A stretch of 64,000 nucleotides of DNA from Hymenobacter sp. YIM 151500-1 (GCF_025979885.1 NZ_CP110139.1:4360001-4424000); one strand, 5' to 3'; numbered from the stretch's first letter, positions 25,763-34,141 are shown. Program-made: numbers and translations. The notes: generated from the letters alone by a model not told the origin.

Positions 25763-26643
25763 GTTGCAAACCGGCAGAACGTGCCCAGGGGCAGCTTGCG
25801 GGTGGCCCGGTCGTGCAAGTAAATCTCGCCGATTTCGCGCTGCCCGGCCGGCCGCCCGAAAATGTCGGTCACAAGGTTATCGAGAATCAAGGCCGAGAAG
25901 CCCAGGGAGTAGAGGTTGATGAGGAAGAAATGGTCCTGGGGGTCGAGGAGCTGCTGGCAGAGCTTGAGCATTTCGTTCAGCTCGTCTTCCAGCTGCCACT
26001 TCTCGCCGTTGGGGCCGCGGCCGTAGGCGGGCGGGTCCAGGATGAGGCCCTGGTAGCGAGAGCCGCGCTTTACCTCGCGCCGCACGTACTTCATAGCGTC
26101 TTCCACCAGCCAGCGCACCCCGTCCAGGCCCGAAGCCTCCATGTTGTCACGAGCCCAGAAGTTGACTTGCTTCACCGAGTCAAGGTGGGTGACGTCGGCG
26201 CCGGCGGCGCGGGCAGCCAGGGTGGCCGCGCCGGTGTAAGCAAACAGGTTGAGCACCCGCGGCTGCGGGGTGCGGCGCTTCCGCGTCTGCTCGTAGATGA
26301 ACTGCCAGTTGGGGTCCTGCTCCGGAAACAGGCCCACGTGCTTAAACGACGACAACCCCAGCCGGAACCGCAGCTTCAGGCCCTCGGGCCGCTCGTAGCC
26401 AATAATCCACTGCTCGGTCGTGCCGGGCTTGATGCGCCAGGTACCGCGCTCCTGGCTGCCTTTCTCGCGCGTAAACGTGGCGTGGGCCCGCTGCCACTCC
26501 GAGGCCGGCAGGTGCGGGTCCCAGATGGCCTGGGGCTCTGGCCGGGCCAGCACATGCCTGCCAAAGCGTTCCAGCTTCTCAAAGTTGCCAGCGTCCAGCA
26601 GCTCGTAATCGGCCCAGGAGCTGGTAGTCAGAAACGTGTACAT
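25759..26643 (-). CDS. class I SAM-dependent (RlmI/RlmK-like) methyltransferase
   Basis: A Rossmann-fold methyltransferase of 294 residues. The SAM site is VLNLFAYTGAATLAARAAGA (~130-150), followed by THLDSVKQVNFWARDN. The catalytic-type motif ILDPPAYGRGPNGEKW resembles rRNA m5C/m2G large-subunit methyltransferases of the PF10672 type. The N-terminal PUA domain of RlmI is absent, so the exact target is open. Its stop codon is supplied by the GTAG end of the adjacent inverted repeat, so the last residues may have been set by that insertion. Confidence 0.85.
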   Translation of the reverse strand: MYTFLTTSSWADYELLDAGNFEKLERFGRHVLARPEPQAIWDPHLPASEWQRAHATFTREKGSQERGTWRIKPGTTEQWIIGYERPEGLKLRFRLGLSSFKHVGLFPEQDPNWQFIYEQTRKRRTPQPRVLNLFAYTGAATLAARAAGADVTHLDSVKQVNFWARDNMEASGLDGVRWLVEDAMKYVRREVKRGSRYQGLILDPPAYGRGPNGEKWQLEDELNEMLKLCQQLLDPQDHFFLINLYSLGFSALILDNLVTDIFGRPAGQREIGEIYLHDRATRKLPLGTFCRFAT

Positions 26644-26710
26644 GCAGGTGTTGATAAGGCGGCAAAGGTAGGAAATGAGGTGGTGAGGTGACAGGTGACA
26701 AATGACAAGT

Positions 26711-26864
26711 GACAGGTAACACGTTTGTCATGCTGAGCGCAGCCGAAGGCGAAGTCGAAGCATCTCTCCCGCTTCGTTGCTGATGTATGCTTCGTTTACA
26801 TCATTGAAGTTAGCCAGAGGTAGAGATGCTTCGGCAAGCTCAGCATGACGGTCAACCTGTTACC
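26711..26864. repeat. inverted repeat with GTCATGCTGAGCGCAGC core
   Basis: The left part (26711-26767) and right part (26821-26864) pair imperfectly via GTAAC...GTCATGCTGAGC...CGAAGCATCTCT and its complement. It is preceded (26680-26715) by degenerate GGTGACA/AATGACA units that are echoed as ...TGTTACCTCA at the right end. The core is the same as that of the 7535-7576 repeat. It lies between divergent genes. Confidence 0.8.
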
Positions 26865-26877
26865 TCATCACTCATCC

Positions 26878-27360
26878 ATGACCGAACTCAACCGCATTAC
26901 CGACCAGCTACGCCGGGCTTTTGATGGGGATGCCTGGTCGGGGCCCTCACTGCTGGACACGCTGGCGGGTATCACGGCGGCGCAGGCGGCAGCCCGGCCC
27001 CTGCCCCAGGCCCACAGCATCGGCGAAATTGTGCGCCACCTAGCTACGTGGGCTGCCACCGTGGCCCGCCGCGTAGCTGAGCAGGCCGCCACCGGCCTCA
27101 CCGCCGCCGACTGGCCCGACTTCCCCGCTACCGCCGACGAGGCCGCCTGGCAAACGGCCCTGACCGAGCTGCACGCCGCTCACGCGGCCCTGCTGCGCGC
27201 CGCCGAAGCCCTGCCGCTAGCCGCCTTGGACACCCCGCTGGGCAAGGTCCGCGACCGGCCCGACGGTTCCGGTGTTAGCCCTTACGTGCTGCTGCATGGC
27301 ACCGCCCAGCATTATCTTTACCACGCCGGGCAGATAGCTCTGCTGCGCAAACTGGTTTGA
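26878..27360 (+). CDS. DinB-like superfamily protein
   Basis: A 160-residue four-helix-bundle protein of the DinB/YfiT type, often metal-binding and thiol-related. It carries a His in IGEIVRHLATWAATV (~50) and the C-terminal pair in LLHGTAQHYLYHAGQIALLR, placed as in the DinB metal triad. The start at 26878 is chosen because the upstream in-frame ATG at 26845 is inside the repeat. It ends 13 bases before dapF, so the two are probably cotranscribed. The biochemical role is unknown. Confidence 0.8.
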   Translation: MTELNRITDQLRRAFDGDAWSGPSLLDTLAGITAAQAAARPLPQAHSIGEIVRHLATWAATVARRVAEQAATGLTAADWPDFPATADEAAWQTALTELHAAHAALLRAAEALPLAALDTPLGKVRDRPDGSGVSPYVLLHGTAQHYLYHAGQIALLRKLV

Positions 27361-27373
27361 CCTTTCTTTTCTG

Positions 27374-28183
27374 ATGCTGCTCTCCTTTCATAAATACCAA
27401 GGCACCGGCAACGACTTCGTGATGGTGGACGACCGCGCCCACCACTTCGACGAGGCCAACCACCAACTCGTGCGCTTCCTCTGCGACCGGCGCCGCGGCA
27501 TCGGGGCCGATGGGCTCATTTTGCTGCGTTTGCATGAGCACTACGATTTCGAGATGGTGTACTTCAATGCCGACGGCTACCTGGGCTCCATGTGCGGCAA
27601 CGGCGGCCGCTGCACCGTGGCCTTTGCCCGCCAGCTGGGCGTCATCGGCACCGAAGCTCGGTTCCTGGCCGCCGACGGCCCCCATGAAGCCCGCGTTGAT
27701 GCAGCCGATGGCACCGTGCACCTGCGCATGCAGGACGTGCTGGGCCAGCAGGAGATGGAAGACGGCGGCGTGTTTCTGGACACCGGTTCGCCCCACCTCG
27801 TGCGCTTCCTGCCTGCCAGCACCCTGGCCGAGCTGAACGTATTTGCCGAAGGCCGCGCCATTCGCTACAACGACCGGTTTCGGGAGCGGGGCACCAACGT
27901 CAACTTCGTGGAAAGTCCCGCTGTGCCCGGCCAGCCCTGGCAGGTGCGCACCTACGAGCGGGGCGTCGAAAACGAAACCCTGAGCTGCGGCACCGGCGTA
28001 ACGGCCGTGGCCCTGGCCGCCTCGCGCCGCGGCGCCACCAGCCCCGTGCACCTGCGCACTCCCGGCGGCGACTTGCGCGTACGCTTCGACGCCCACCCCG
28101 ACGGCTCATTCACGAACGTGTTTCTGAGCGGCCCCGCCACGCGCGTGTTTGAAGGCACGATAGAAGTAGCGCGAACTGTGTAG
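27374..28183 (+). CDS. dapF: diaminopimelate epimerase
   Basis: It converts LL-DAP to meso-DAP for lysine and peptidoglycan synthesis. The 269-residue enzyme has the two-domain pseudo-symmetric pattern with catalytic Cys74 in GSMCGNGGRC and Cys205 in TLSCGTGVTAVAL. FHKYQGTGNDFVMVD is at the N-terminus. It follows the DinB-like gene at 13 bases. The final codons and TAG stop lie in GTAGCGCGAAC/GTAGTTCGCG, which resembles the edge of the repeat family seen at 24559. Confidence 0.97.
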   Translation: MLLSFHKYQGTGNDFVMVDDRAHHFDEANHQLVRFLCDRRRGIGADGLILLRLHEHYDFEMVYFNADGYLGSMCGNGGRCTVAFARQLGVIGTEARFLAADGPHEARVDAADGTVHLRMQDVLGQQEMEDGGVFLDTGSPHLVRFLPASTLAELNVFAEGRAIRYNDRFRERGTNVNFVESPAVPGQPWQVRTYERGVENETLSCGTGVTAVALAASRRGATSPVHLRTPGGDLRVRFDAHPDGSFTNVFLSGPATRVFEGTIEVARTV

Positions 28184-28208
28184 TTCGCGTGATGTTGCCC
28201 GGTGGTCG

Positions 28209-28294
28209 TTCTGGCTCCCAGGGCTGAAGCCCTGGGCTAATCAGGGCCGCACGTAAGCCGCTACGTAGCCTAGGGCTTCAGCCCTGGGAACTCC
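28209..28294. repeat. inverted repeat CCCAGGGCTGAAGCCCTGGG type
   Basis: The arms are about 28209-28239 and 28266-28294. Each contains the short palindrome around AGGGCTGAAGCCCT / AGGGCTTCAGCCCT. It lies after dapF and could act as a 3' structure. No gene is inside. Confidence 0.8.
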
Positions 28295-28328
28295 GGGGTC
28301 AGTCAAGCAGCAAGCGGCGCGGACGAGG

Positions 28329-28372
28329 CGCGAAGCGGAAGCTTGGCTCCGCCATCCTCCGATTCGCACTAC
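28329..28372. repeat. single-arm copy of the 24.6-kb repeat family
   Basis: About 44 bases containing GCGAAGCGGAAGCTTGGCT align with the right arm of the 24559-24696 element, with about seven or eight differences. The partner arm may survive only as GTAGCGCGAAC at the dapF 3' end (28166-28176). Confidence 0.65.
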
Positions 28373-28512
28373 ATCCAGGCGGCGCGGTTCCGGCTGGCCG
28401 CTGGCGCGGCCGCAAGTCGGGAGACTTGCCCCATTGGCCGGCGGGCAGACGCCTCGCCTCCGGCGAGAAGTCTGCCGCCAGTGTTTACGCTCTGATTTTT
28501 ACCAGCACCTCC
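28373..28512. other. structured gap before the GNAT gene
   Basis: The gap has two GC-rich hairpins. One is a perfect 7-base stem with a 4-base loop at 28412-28429 (GCAAGTC/GACTTGC). The other is a longer bulged stem at 28440-28479 (GGCGGGCAGAC...GTCTGCCGCC). No gene is supported; the in-frame ATG at 28426 would extend the GNAT gene through these hairpins. Confidence 0.5.
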
Positions 28513-29034
28513 ATGCTCACTTCCGACTTCATCTGCCTGCGCCCGTTGGAGGACGACGACCTGGAGTTTTTGTACGCTCTGGAAAACGACCCTAGCGTGT
28601 GGGGCGTGTCGGATACGCTGGCGCCGGTGTCGCGGCACGTGTTGCGGCAGTACCTGGACAGTGCCGCGGCCGACTTCTTCGAGGTGCGGCAGCTGCGGCT
28701 GGTGATTGAGGAAACGCGCACCCGCCAGGCCTTGGGCACCCTCGATATTTTCGGGTTTGAGCCCCTGCACCAGCGAGCGGGCATCGGCATCACGGTGCTG
28801 GCTTCGCACCGGCGGCGCGGTGTGGCGCGGGCCGCACTGGGCCTGGTAGTGCCCTACGCCCGGCAGGTGCTGCGCCTGCACCAGCTACATTGCACCATCG
28901 GGGCCGATAACCGCGCCAGCCTGCGCCTGTTTCGGGCTGCGGGGTTTTGGCGTGTTGGGGTGCGGCGGGAGTGGCTGCGGACCGAATCCGGCTGGCAGGA
29001 TGCCGTGGAGATGCAGCTGCTGCTGGCTCGTTAG
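28513..29034 (+). CDS. GNAT-family N-acetyltransferase (RimJ/RimL-like)
   Basis: An acetyl-CoA-dependent acyltransferase of 173 residues. It opens ICLRPLEDDDLEFLYALEND as in the Acetyltransf_3/RimL group. The acetyl-CoA pyrophosphate motif region GIGITVLASHRRRGVARAAL is followed by HQLHCTIGADNRASLRLFRAAGF, the conserved N..S..L..K.GF signature. The substrate (protein N-terminus, amine or antibiotic) cannot be assigned. The start at 28513 is preferred for alignment with the family. Confidence 0.87.
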   Translation: MLTSDFICLRPLEDDDLEFLYALENDPSVWGVSDTLAPVSRHVLRQYLDSAAADFFEVRQLRLVIEETRTRQALGTLDIFGFEPLHQRAGIGITVLASHRRRGVARAALGLVVPYARQVLRLHQLHCTIGADNRASLRLFRAAGFWRVGVRREWLRTESGWQDAVEMQLLLAR

Positions 29035-29107
29035 AAAGGGGCTGGAAACTGGCAGTAACCATGCCAGACTGGATGGTGAAGCAACTCAACTATATCCTTT
29101 TTTAACC

Positions 29108-29184
29108 CTCCGCGTATAGGTCCTTGTCGGACGCGGCTGGCCAGTAAGGCCGGAGGTAGCAGCTCAACCACCGCTCAGTCCGAC
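29108..29184 (+). other. structured leader upstream of the sugar cassette
   Basis: Two complementary pairs interleave: CCTCCG (about 29108-29113) with CGGAGG (about 29151-29156), and GTCGGAC (29126-29132) with GTCCGAC (29178-29184). The nested order allows alternative or pseudoknot-like folds about 25-100 bases before the first gene of the operon. It does not match a riboswitch class that I recognise. Confidence 0.35.
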
Positions 29185-29206
29185 TGACGCTTTTACCTGT
29201 TCTTCT

Positions 29207-30448
29207 ATGTCGCTGAATCCACCAGCGGCGGAGGCACCTCCGCACGCGCATGCCCCTTCTGCTGTTCTTTCCGCCTCATCTGCCCCCGTTGCCTCTGGTT
29301 CTACGTATTCCCTGCCCGATTTAGTTTGTTTTGCTCACCTGCACTGGGACTTCGTGTGGCAGCGGCCGCAGCACCTGCTGTCCCGCTTTGCCCAGCACGG
29401 CCGGGTGTTTTACGTGGAGGAGCCGTTCTACCACGCCGACGACCTGATTGAGCCGCACATGGAGGTGAAAGAGCGCCAGCAAGGTCTTAAAGTGCTGGTA
29501 GTGCACCTTCCCCAGCGTTTGCGCGGCCAAGAGGCTGAGGCAGATCAAGCCCAGGCCGACGTGCTAGCCCGGTATTTTGCCGAAGCAAGCATCGAAAAAT
29601 ACATTTTCTGGTACTATACTCCGATGGCGCTGGCGAAGTCCCGCCATTTCCGGCCGGTACTCACCATCTACGACTGCATGGATGAGCTGGCCGCTTTCAA
29701 GTTTGCTCCGCCTGCTTTGCGGGAGCGGGAGCAGGAGCTGTTTGAGCGGGCCGACCTGATATTTACCGGTGGCCACACGCTCTACGAAGCCAAGCGCAAG
29801 CAGCACCCCGATGCGCATCCTTTCCCGAGCAGCATCGACAAAGCCCACTTCGGGCAGGCCCGCCAGCCCATGCCCGAGCCCGCCGACCAGGCTGATATTG
29901 CGCACCCGCGCGTGGGCTTCTTCGGCGTGGTAGATGAGCGTCTCGACATTGACCTGCTGGGCCAACTGGCTGCTGCCCACCCCGAGTGGCAGTTTGTCAT
30001 CATCGGGCCGGTGGTAAAGATTGACCCGGCCTTGCTGCCCCGCCACACCAACATTCATTATCTGGGCGGCAAAGACTATCAGGAACTTCCGGCTTACCTT
30101 CGGGGTTGGGATGTTGCTACCTTGCTATTCGCTGATAATGAGAGTACTAAATTTATCTCGCCCACCAAAACTCCGGAGTATCTGGCTGCTGGCCGGCCCG
30201 TGGTTAGCACACCCATCCGCGACGTAGTGCGGCCGTACGGCGAGTTGAACTTGGTGCAGATAGCTGCCACCGCCGACGAGTTTGGCCGGGCCATCGAGAA
30301 GGCTCTGACCCAGGCCGACGATGCCGACTGGCGCCGCCGCACCGATGAATACCTTGCTACCATCTCCTGGGACCAAACCTGGGAGCAGATGGTACACCTC
30401 ATGCAGCAGAAGCTGCGCCACACGTCTACATCAGGGGCCGGAGCGTAG
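29207..30448 (+). CDS. glycosyltransferase (GT4-like), first gene of glf cassette
   Basis: A 413-residue cytoplasmic glycosyltransferase with no signal peptide. It has a low-complexity Ala/Pro N-terminus (~1-35), then the GT-B-type start LVCFAHLHWDFVWQRPQHLL, and FTGGHTLYEAKRKQHPDAH at the linker. The C-terminal donor domain has VGFFGVVDERLDIDLLG, WQFVIIGPVVKIDP, YLGGKDYQELPAYLRGWDVA and the nucleotide-sugar region KTPEYLAAGRPVVSTPI. It is followed at 75 bases by glf, so UDP-galactofuranose is a plausible donor for the pathway, though this enzyme need not use it directly. First of four codirectional genes. Confidence 0.87.
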   Translation: MSLNPPAAEAPPHAHAPSAVLSASSAPVASGSTYSLPDLVCFAHLHWDFVWQRPQHLLSRFAQHGRVFYVEEPFYHADDLIEPHMEVKERQQGLKVLVVHLPQRLRGQEAEADQAQADVLARYFAEASIEKYIFWYYTPMALAKSRHFRPVLTIYDCMDELAAFKFAPPALREREQELFERADLIFTGGHTLYEAKRKQHPDAHPFPSSIDKAHFGQARQPMPEPADQADIAHPRVGFFGVVDERLDIDLLGQLAAAHPEWQFVIIGPVVKIDPALLPRHTNIHYLGGKDYQELPAYLRGWDVATLLFADNESTKFISPTKTPEYLAAGRPVVSTPIRDVVRPYGELNLVQIAATADEFGRAIEKALTQADDADWRRRTDEYLATISWDQTWEQMVHLMQQKLRHTSTSGAGA

Positions 30449-30523
30449 TTTTTACCGCTTCTGGCTGCACATTTCTGCCCTTTTCTCCCTCCCCTACATC
30501 TTTTTCCCAAACACCGCTTCGTT

Positions 30524-31705
30524 ATGTTCGATTATCTCATCGTAGGAGCCGGCTTCGCCGGTAGTGTACTGGCTGAGCGGCTTGCCACTCGCTCCAACAA
30601 GAAAGTGTTGGTGATAGACAAGCGCAACCACATTGGCGGCAACGCCTATGATCATTACAACGAGGACGGTATTCTGGTCCACAAGTATGGTCCCCATATC
30701 TTCCACACCAACTCCCGGGAGGTATTCGAGTACCTGTCCGACTTCACGGAGTGGCGCCCCTACGAGCACCGGGTGCTGGCGTCGGTAGACGGGCAGTACG
30801 TGCCCATGCCCATCAACCTCGACACCATCAATAAGCTGTATGGCCTGAGCCTGAACAGCTTCGAGGTAGAGCAATTCCTGGAGTCGCTGGCCGAAAGCAT
30901 TCCGGTGATCAGAACCTCTGAGGACGTGGTGGTCAGCAAAGTGGGCCGCGAGCTGTACGAGAAGTTTTTCCGCAACTACACCCGCAAGCAGTGGGGCCTC
31001 GACCCTTCGGAGCTGGACAAGTCGGTGACCAGCCGCGTGCCGACCCGCACCAACCGCGACAACCGCTACTTCACCGACACCTACCAGGCCATGCCCCTGC
31101 ACGGCTACACCCGCATGTTTGAGCGCATGCTGGACCACCCCAACATCAAGGTGATGCTCAACACCGACTACCACGATGTTATCGACTTCATTCCCTTCAA
31201 GGAAATGATTTACACGGGTCCGGTAGACGAGTTCTTCGATTTCAAGTACGGCAAGCTGCCCTACCGCTCCCTGGAGTTCAAGCACGAAACGCTGAGCACT
31301 GAGCAGTTTCTGCCCGCGCCGGTAGTCAACTACCCCAACGAGCACCTCTACACCCGCATCACGGAGTTCAAGCAGCTTACGGGCCAGCAGCACCCCAAAA
31401 CCAGCGTGGTGTATGAGTACCCGAAGGCCGAAGGCGACCCGTACTACCCCGTACCCAAGCCCGAAAACGCCGAGCTGTACAACCAGTACAAGAAGCTGGC
31501 CGATCAGACGCCCAACGTGCACTTTGTGGGCCGCCTGGCTACCTATAAGTACTACAACATGGACCAGGTAGTAGCCCAGGCCCTGACCTTGTACAAGAAG
31601 CTCACGGAGAAGTCGGAGGAAGCCCAGAAGCTGGCCAAGCCCGCCATTACCGGCTCTACTTCCATTATGGAGAAGCTGGTGCCCCGCGACCCGGCCAAGG
31701 GCTAG
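30524..31705 (+). CDS. glf: UDP-galactopyranose mutase
   Basis: This flavoenzyme converts UDP-galactopyranose to UDP-galactofuranose, the donor for galactofuranose in surface glycans. The 393-residue protein starts with the FAD-binding FDYLIVGAGFAGSVLAERLA and VLVIDKRNHIGGNAYDHYNE. It contains YGPHIFHTNSREVFEYLSDF and NYTRKQWGLDPSEL, and the C-terminal region NVHFVGRLATYKYYNMDQV with the conserved Arg and Tyr residues. It is full length. It lies inside the four-gene cassette. Confidence 0.95.
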   Translation: MFDYLIVGAGFAGSVLAERLATRSNKKVLVIDKRNHIGGNAYDHYNEDGILVHKYGPHIFHTNSREVFEYLSDFTEWRPYEHRVLASVDGQYVPMPINLDTINKLYGLSLNSFEVEQFLESLAESIPVIRTSEDVVVSKVGRELYEKFFRNYTRKQWGLDPSELDKSVTSRVPTRTNRDNRYFTDTYQAMPLHGYTRMFERMLDHPNIKVMLNTDYHDVIDFIPFKEMIYTGPVDEFFDFKYGKLPYRSLEFKHETLSTEQFLPAPVVNYPNEHLYTRITEFKQLTGQQHPKTSVVYEYPKAEGDPYYPVPKPENAELYNQYKKLADQTPNVHFVGRLATYKYYNMDQVVAQALTLYKKLTEKSEEAQKLAKPAITGSTSIMEKLVPRDPAKG

Positions 31706-31735
31706 TACCACGTATAGAAAACCGGTTGCCAGATG

Positions 31736-31829
31736 TCTGTCATTCTGGGCTGGTGGGAGGAAGTTGCAGGTTGCCCTGGCCGTTGAGCTGGCACCTGCCC
31801 ACTTCCTGCCGCCGGCCCAGGATGACAGA
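31736..31829. repeat. inverted repeat inside the sugar operon
   Basis: The arms 31736-31764 and 31801-31829 are complementary at ~24 of 29 positions, several of the rest being G-U compatible. The inner part GCAGGTTGCC / GGCACCTGC lengthens the stem. It sits between glf and the GH1-like gene and could tune downstream expression or mRNA stability. No T-run follows. Confidence 0.75.
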
Positions 31830-31897
31830 ACTGTTTCTGGAGGTTGATAACTCGACACTGCCAACCTCTGGGCAGGCAGCCACAACCCGATTGCAGG

Positions 31898-33205
31898 ATG
31901 GAAAAAGTAGAAATATGGGGCGGTGTGGAGTGTACCATTCGGCGGATTGGCAACGAGTACAGCGACCAGCTGGTAAATAGCGGGCACCGCACCCGCATCG
32001 AGGACCTGGACCGGTTTGCGGAGCTGGGCATCCGTAAGCTGCGCTACCCGGTGCTGTGGGAGCAGGTAGCCCCGCAGAGCCTGGACAACCCCGACTGGTC
32101 CTGGACCGACGAGCGTCTGAACCGGCTGCGGGAGTTGGGTATCGAGCCCATTGTAACGCTGCTGCACCACGGCAGCGGCCCCCGCTACACGGCTCTGCAC
32201 AAAAAGAATTTTGTGCCCGGCCTGGCCCGCTTCGCCCGCATGGTGGCCGAGCGGTATCCGTGGGTAACGCACTACACGCCCGTCAACGAGCCCCTGACTA
32301 CGGCCCGCTTCAGCGGCCTCTACGGCATCTGGTACCCGCACGGCCTCGACGACCAAACCTTTGTGCGCATCCAGCTCAACCACATCAGGGGCATCAAAGA
32401 AGCCATGAAGGCCATCCGGGAGGTTACGCCCGGCGCCCAGCTTATCCAGACCGAAGACCTGGGCAAAACTCACTGCACGCCCCAACTGGCCGCCCAGGCC
32501 GAATACGAAAACAACCGGCGCTGGCTGACCTTCGACCTACTCTGCGGCCGCATCGACCAGCAGCACCCACTGTGGGGTTACCTGCGCGCCAGCGGGGCCT
32601 CCGAAGCCGAGCTGCTGGAGCTGGTGGATTCGCCGCTGCCGCCCGATGTGCTGGGCATCAACCATTACATTACCAGTGAGCGGTTTTTAGATGAGAATCA
32701 CCACTACTTCCCTGCTCACCATCTGCGCCAAAGCGAGGAGCGCGTCAACTACGCCGATGTGGAGGCTGTGCGGGTGCGCCTGGTAAAGCTGGCCGGCCTG
32801 CACGACTTGCTACTGGAAGCCTGGGAACGGTACCGGCTGCCCCTGGCCAGCACCGAAGTACACCTGGACTGCACCCGCGAGGAGCAGATGCGCTGGGTGC
32901 AGTACGCCTGGGAGGCGGCCAACGCCCTAAAGGACAAGGGAGTTGATATGCGGGCCATTACCATCTGGTCGTTGCTGGGTGCCTACGACTGGAACACCCT
33001 GCTCACATCTGAGGGAGCCTTTTACGAAAGCGGCGTATTCGACCTGCGGGGCGGCTGGCCCCGCCCCACTGCCCTGTTCAGGATGGTGAAGAGCCTGGCT
33101 ACCACCGGGCAATACGAGCACCCACTATTGCAGTCGAAAGGGTGGTGGGAACGGGAGGAGCGTTTCCTGTACCATCACCATTGTCCCACTTCTAAGACCA
33201 CCTAG
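31898..33205 (+). CDS. GH1-like (beta-glucosidase fold) protein of the glf cassette
   Basis: A TIM-barrel glycosidase-like protein of 435 residues. Features are VEIWGGVECTIRRIG at the N-terminus, RKLRYPVLWEQVAP, the acid/base motif YTPVNEPLTTARFS (NEP) and a Glu in LASTEVHLDC at the nucleophile position, then ITIWSLLGAYDWNTLLT near the end. No signal peptide is present, so it acts in the cytoplasm beside sugar-nucleotide enzymes, an odd place for a scavenging glucosidase. The start at 31898 is chosen for the family N-terminus. Only three bases separate it from the next gene, which indicates tight coupling. A transglycosidase or lipid-linked glycan role is possible but unproven. Confidence 0.8.
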   Translation: MEKVEIWGGVECTIRRIGNEYSDQLVNSGHRTRIEDLDRFAELGIRKLRYPVLWEQVAPQSLDNPDWSWTDERLNRLRELGIEPIVTLLHHGSGPRYTALHKKNFVPGLARFARMVAERYPWVTHYTPVNEPLTTARFSGLYGIWYPHGLDDQTFVRIQLNHIRGIKEAMKAIREVTPGAQLIQTEDLGKTHCTPQLAAQAEYENNRRWLTFDLLCGRIDQQHPLWGYLRASGASEAELLELVDSPLPPDVLGINHYITSERFLDENHHYFPAHHLRQSEERVNYADVEAVRVRLVKLAGLHDLLLEAWERYRLPLASTEVHLDCTREEQMRWVQYAWEAANALKDKGVDMRAITIWSLLGAYDWNTLLTSEGAFYESGVFDLRGGWPRPTALFRMVKSLATTGQYEHPLLQSKGWWEREERFLYHHHCPTSKTT

Positions 33206-33208
33206 ACT

Positions 33209-34141
33209 ATGCAAATACTACAGGTAAATGATGTGGCCGCCGGGCCGCAGCCGGCTCCGGTTCGGCCCCTGCTCATTACGGGGGCCAACGGGACCCTGGG
33301 CCGGGCTTTCCAGCGCATCTGTGCTATTCGGGGCATTGAGGCGGTGGCCCTGGGCCGCGCCGAGCTGAACATCACCGACCCGCTGTCGGTGGAACGAGCC
33401 CTGGTGCGCTACAACCCGTGGGCGGTGGTAAACACGGCCGGCTACGTGCGGGTAGACGACGCCGAAAAAGACTTTGAGCGGTGCTACCAGGAAAACGCCA
33501 CCGGCCCCACCGTCCTGGCCGCCGCCTGCGCCTACCGCGACATCCACTTCCTGACGTTTTCCTCGGACCTGGTGTTCGACGGCAACAAGTCGGCGGCTTA
33601 CGTGGAAAGCGACACGCCCCGGCCCCTAAATGTATATGGCAACAGCAAGCGCCTGGCCGAGCGGGAAGTGCTGGCCCGCATGCCCCAGGCCTTGGTGGTG
33701 CGCACCAGCGCCTTTTTCGGGCCCTGGGATGAGTACAACTTTGTGTACGCGGCGCTGCGGGCTGGCCTCCACAAGCAGCCCTTCGAGGCCGCCGACGACG
33801 TGCTCATCTCGCCCACCTTCGTGCCCGACCTGGTGAACGTGTCCCTGGACCTGCTCATTGACGAGGAGCGCGGGGTGTGGCACCTGGCTAACCAGGGCGC
33901 CTACACCTGGTCCGATTTGGCCCGCCTAACTGCTGACATGGCCAGCCTGGACACCTCGTTTGTGGTGCCGCGTGCCATGCAGGACTTCGGGCTGGCCGCG
34001 GCCAGGCCGGTGTACAGTGTGCTGGGCAGCAAACAAGGCAACCTGCTGCCTCCGGCCGAAGACCGGCTGCACGGCTGCGTGTCGGAAATGATAACGGCGC
34101 TGAAGAATGCCCCGGAAGAACACATGGCGGTGGCTTCTTAG
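33209..34141 (+). CDS. RmlD-like sugar-nucleotide reductase (SDR family)
   Basis: An extended SDR protein of 310 residues. The NAD(P) motif is LLITGANGTLGRAF (~21-34); AVVNTAGYVRVDDAE and FLTFSSDLVFDG carry the catalytic Ser region, and the YxxxK motif is in NVYGNSKRLAERE. The pattern is that of dTDP-4-dehydrorhamnose reductases. rmlA/B/C are not adjacent, so it may act on another NDP-keto sugar. It starts four bases after the GH1-like stop. I recall fused GH1-RmlD proteins in other genomes, which would support a joint role. Confidence 0.83.
   Translation: MQILQVNDVAAGPQPAPVRPLLITGANGTLGRAFQRICAIRGIEAVALGRAELNITDPLSVERALVRYNPWAVVNTAGYVRVDDAEKDFERCYQENATGPTVLAAACAYRDIHFLTFSSDLVFDGNKSAAYVESDTPRPLNVYGNSKRLAEREVLARMPQALVVRTSAFFGPWDEYNFVYAALRAGLHKQPFEAADDVLISPTFVPDLVNVSLDLLIDEERGVWHLANQGAYTWSDLARLTADMASLDTSFVVPRAMQDFGLAAARPVYSVLGSKQGNLLPPAEDRLHGCVSEMITALKNAPEEHMAVAS

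Noticed and set aside
30494..32485. 663-codon minus-strand frame under glf and the GH1-like gene
   Set aside because: It crosses two well-defined genes and an inverted repeat; no recognisable motif.
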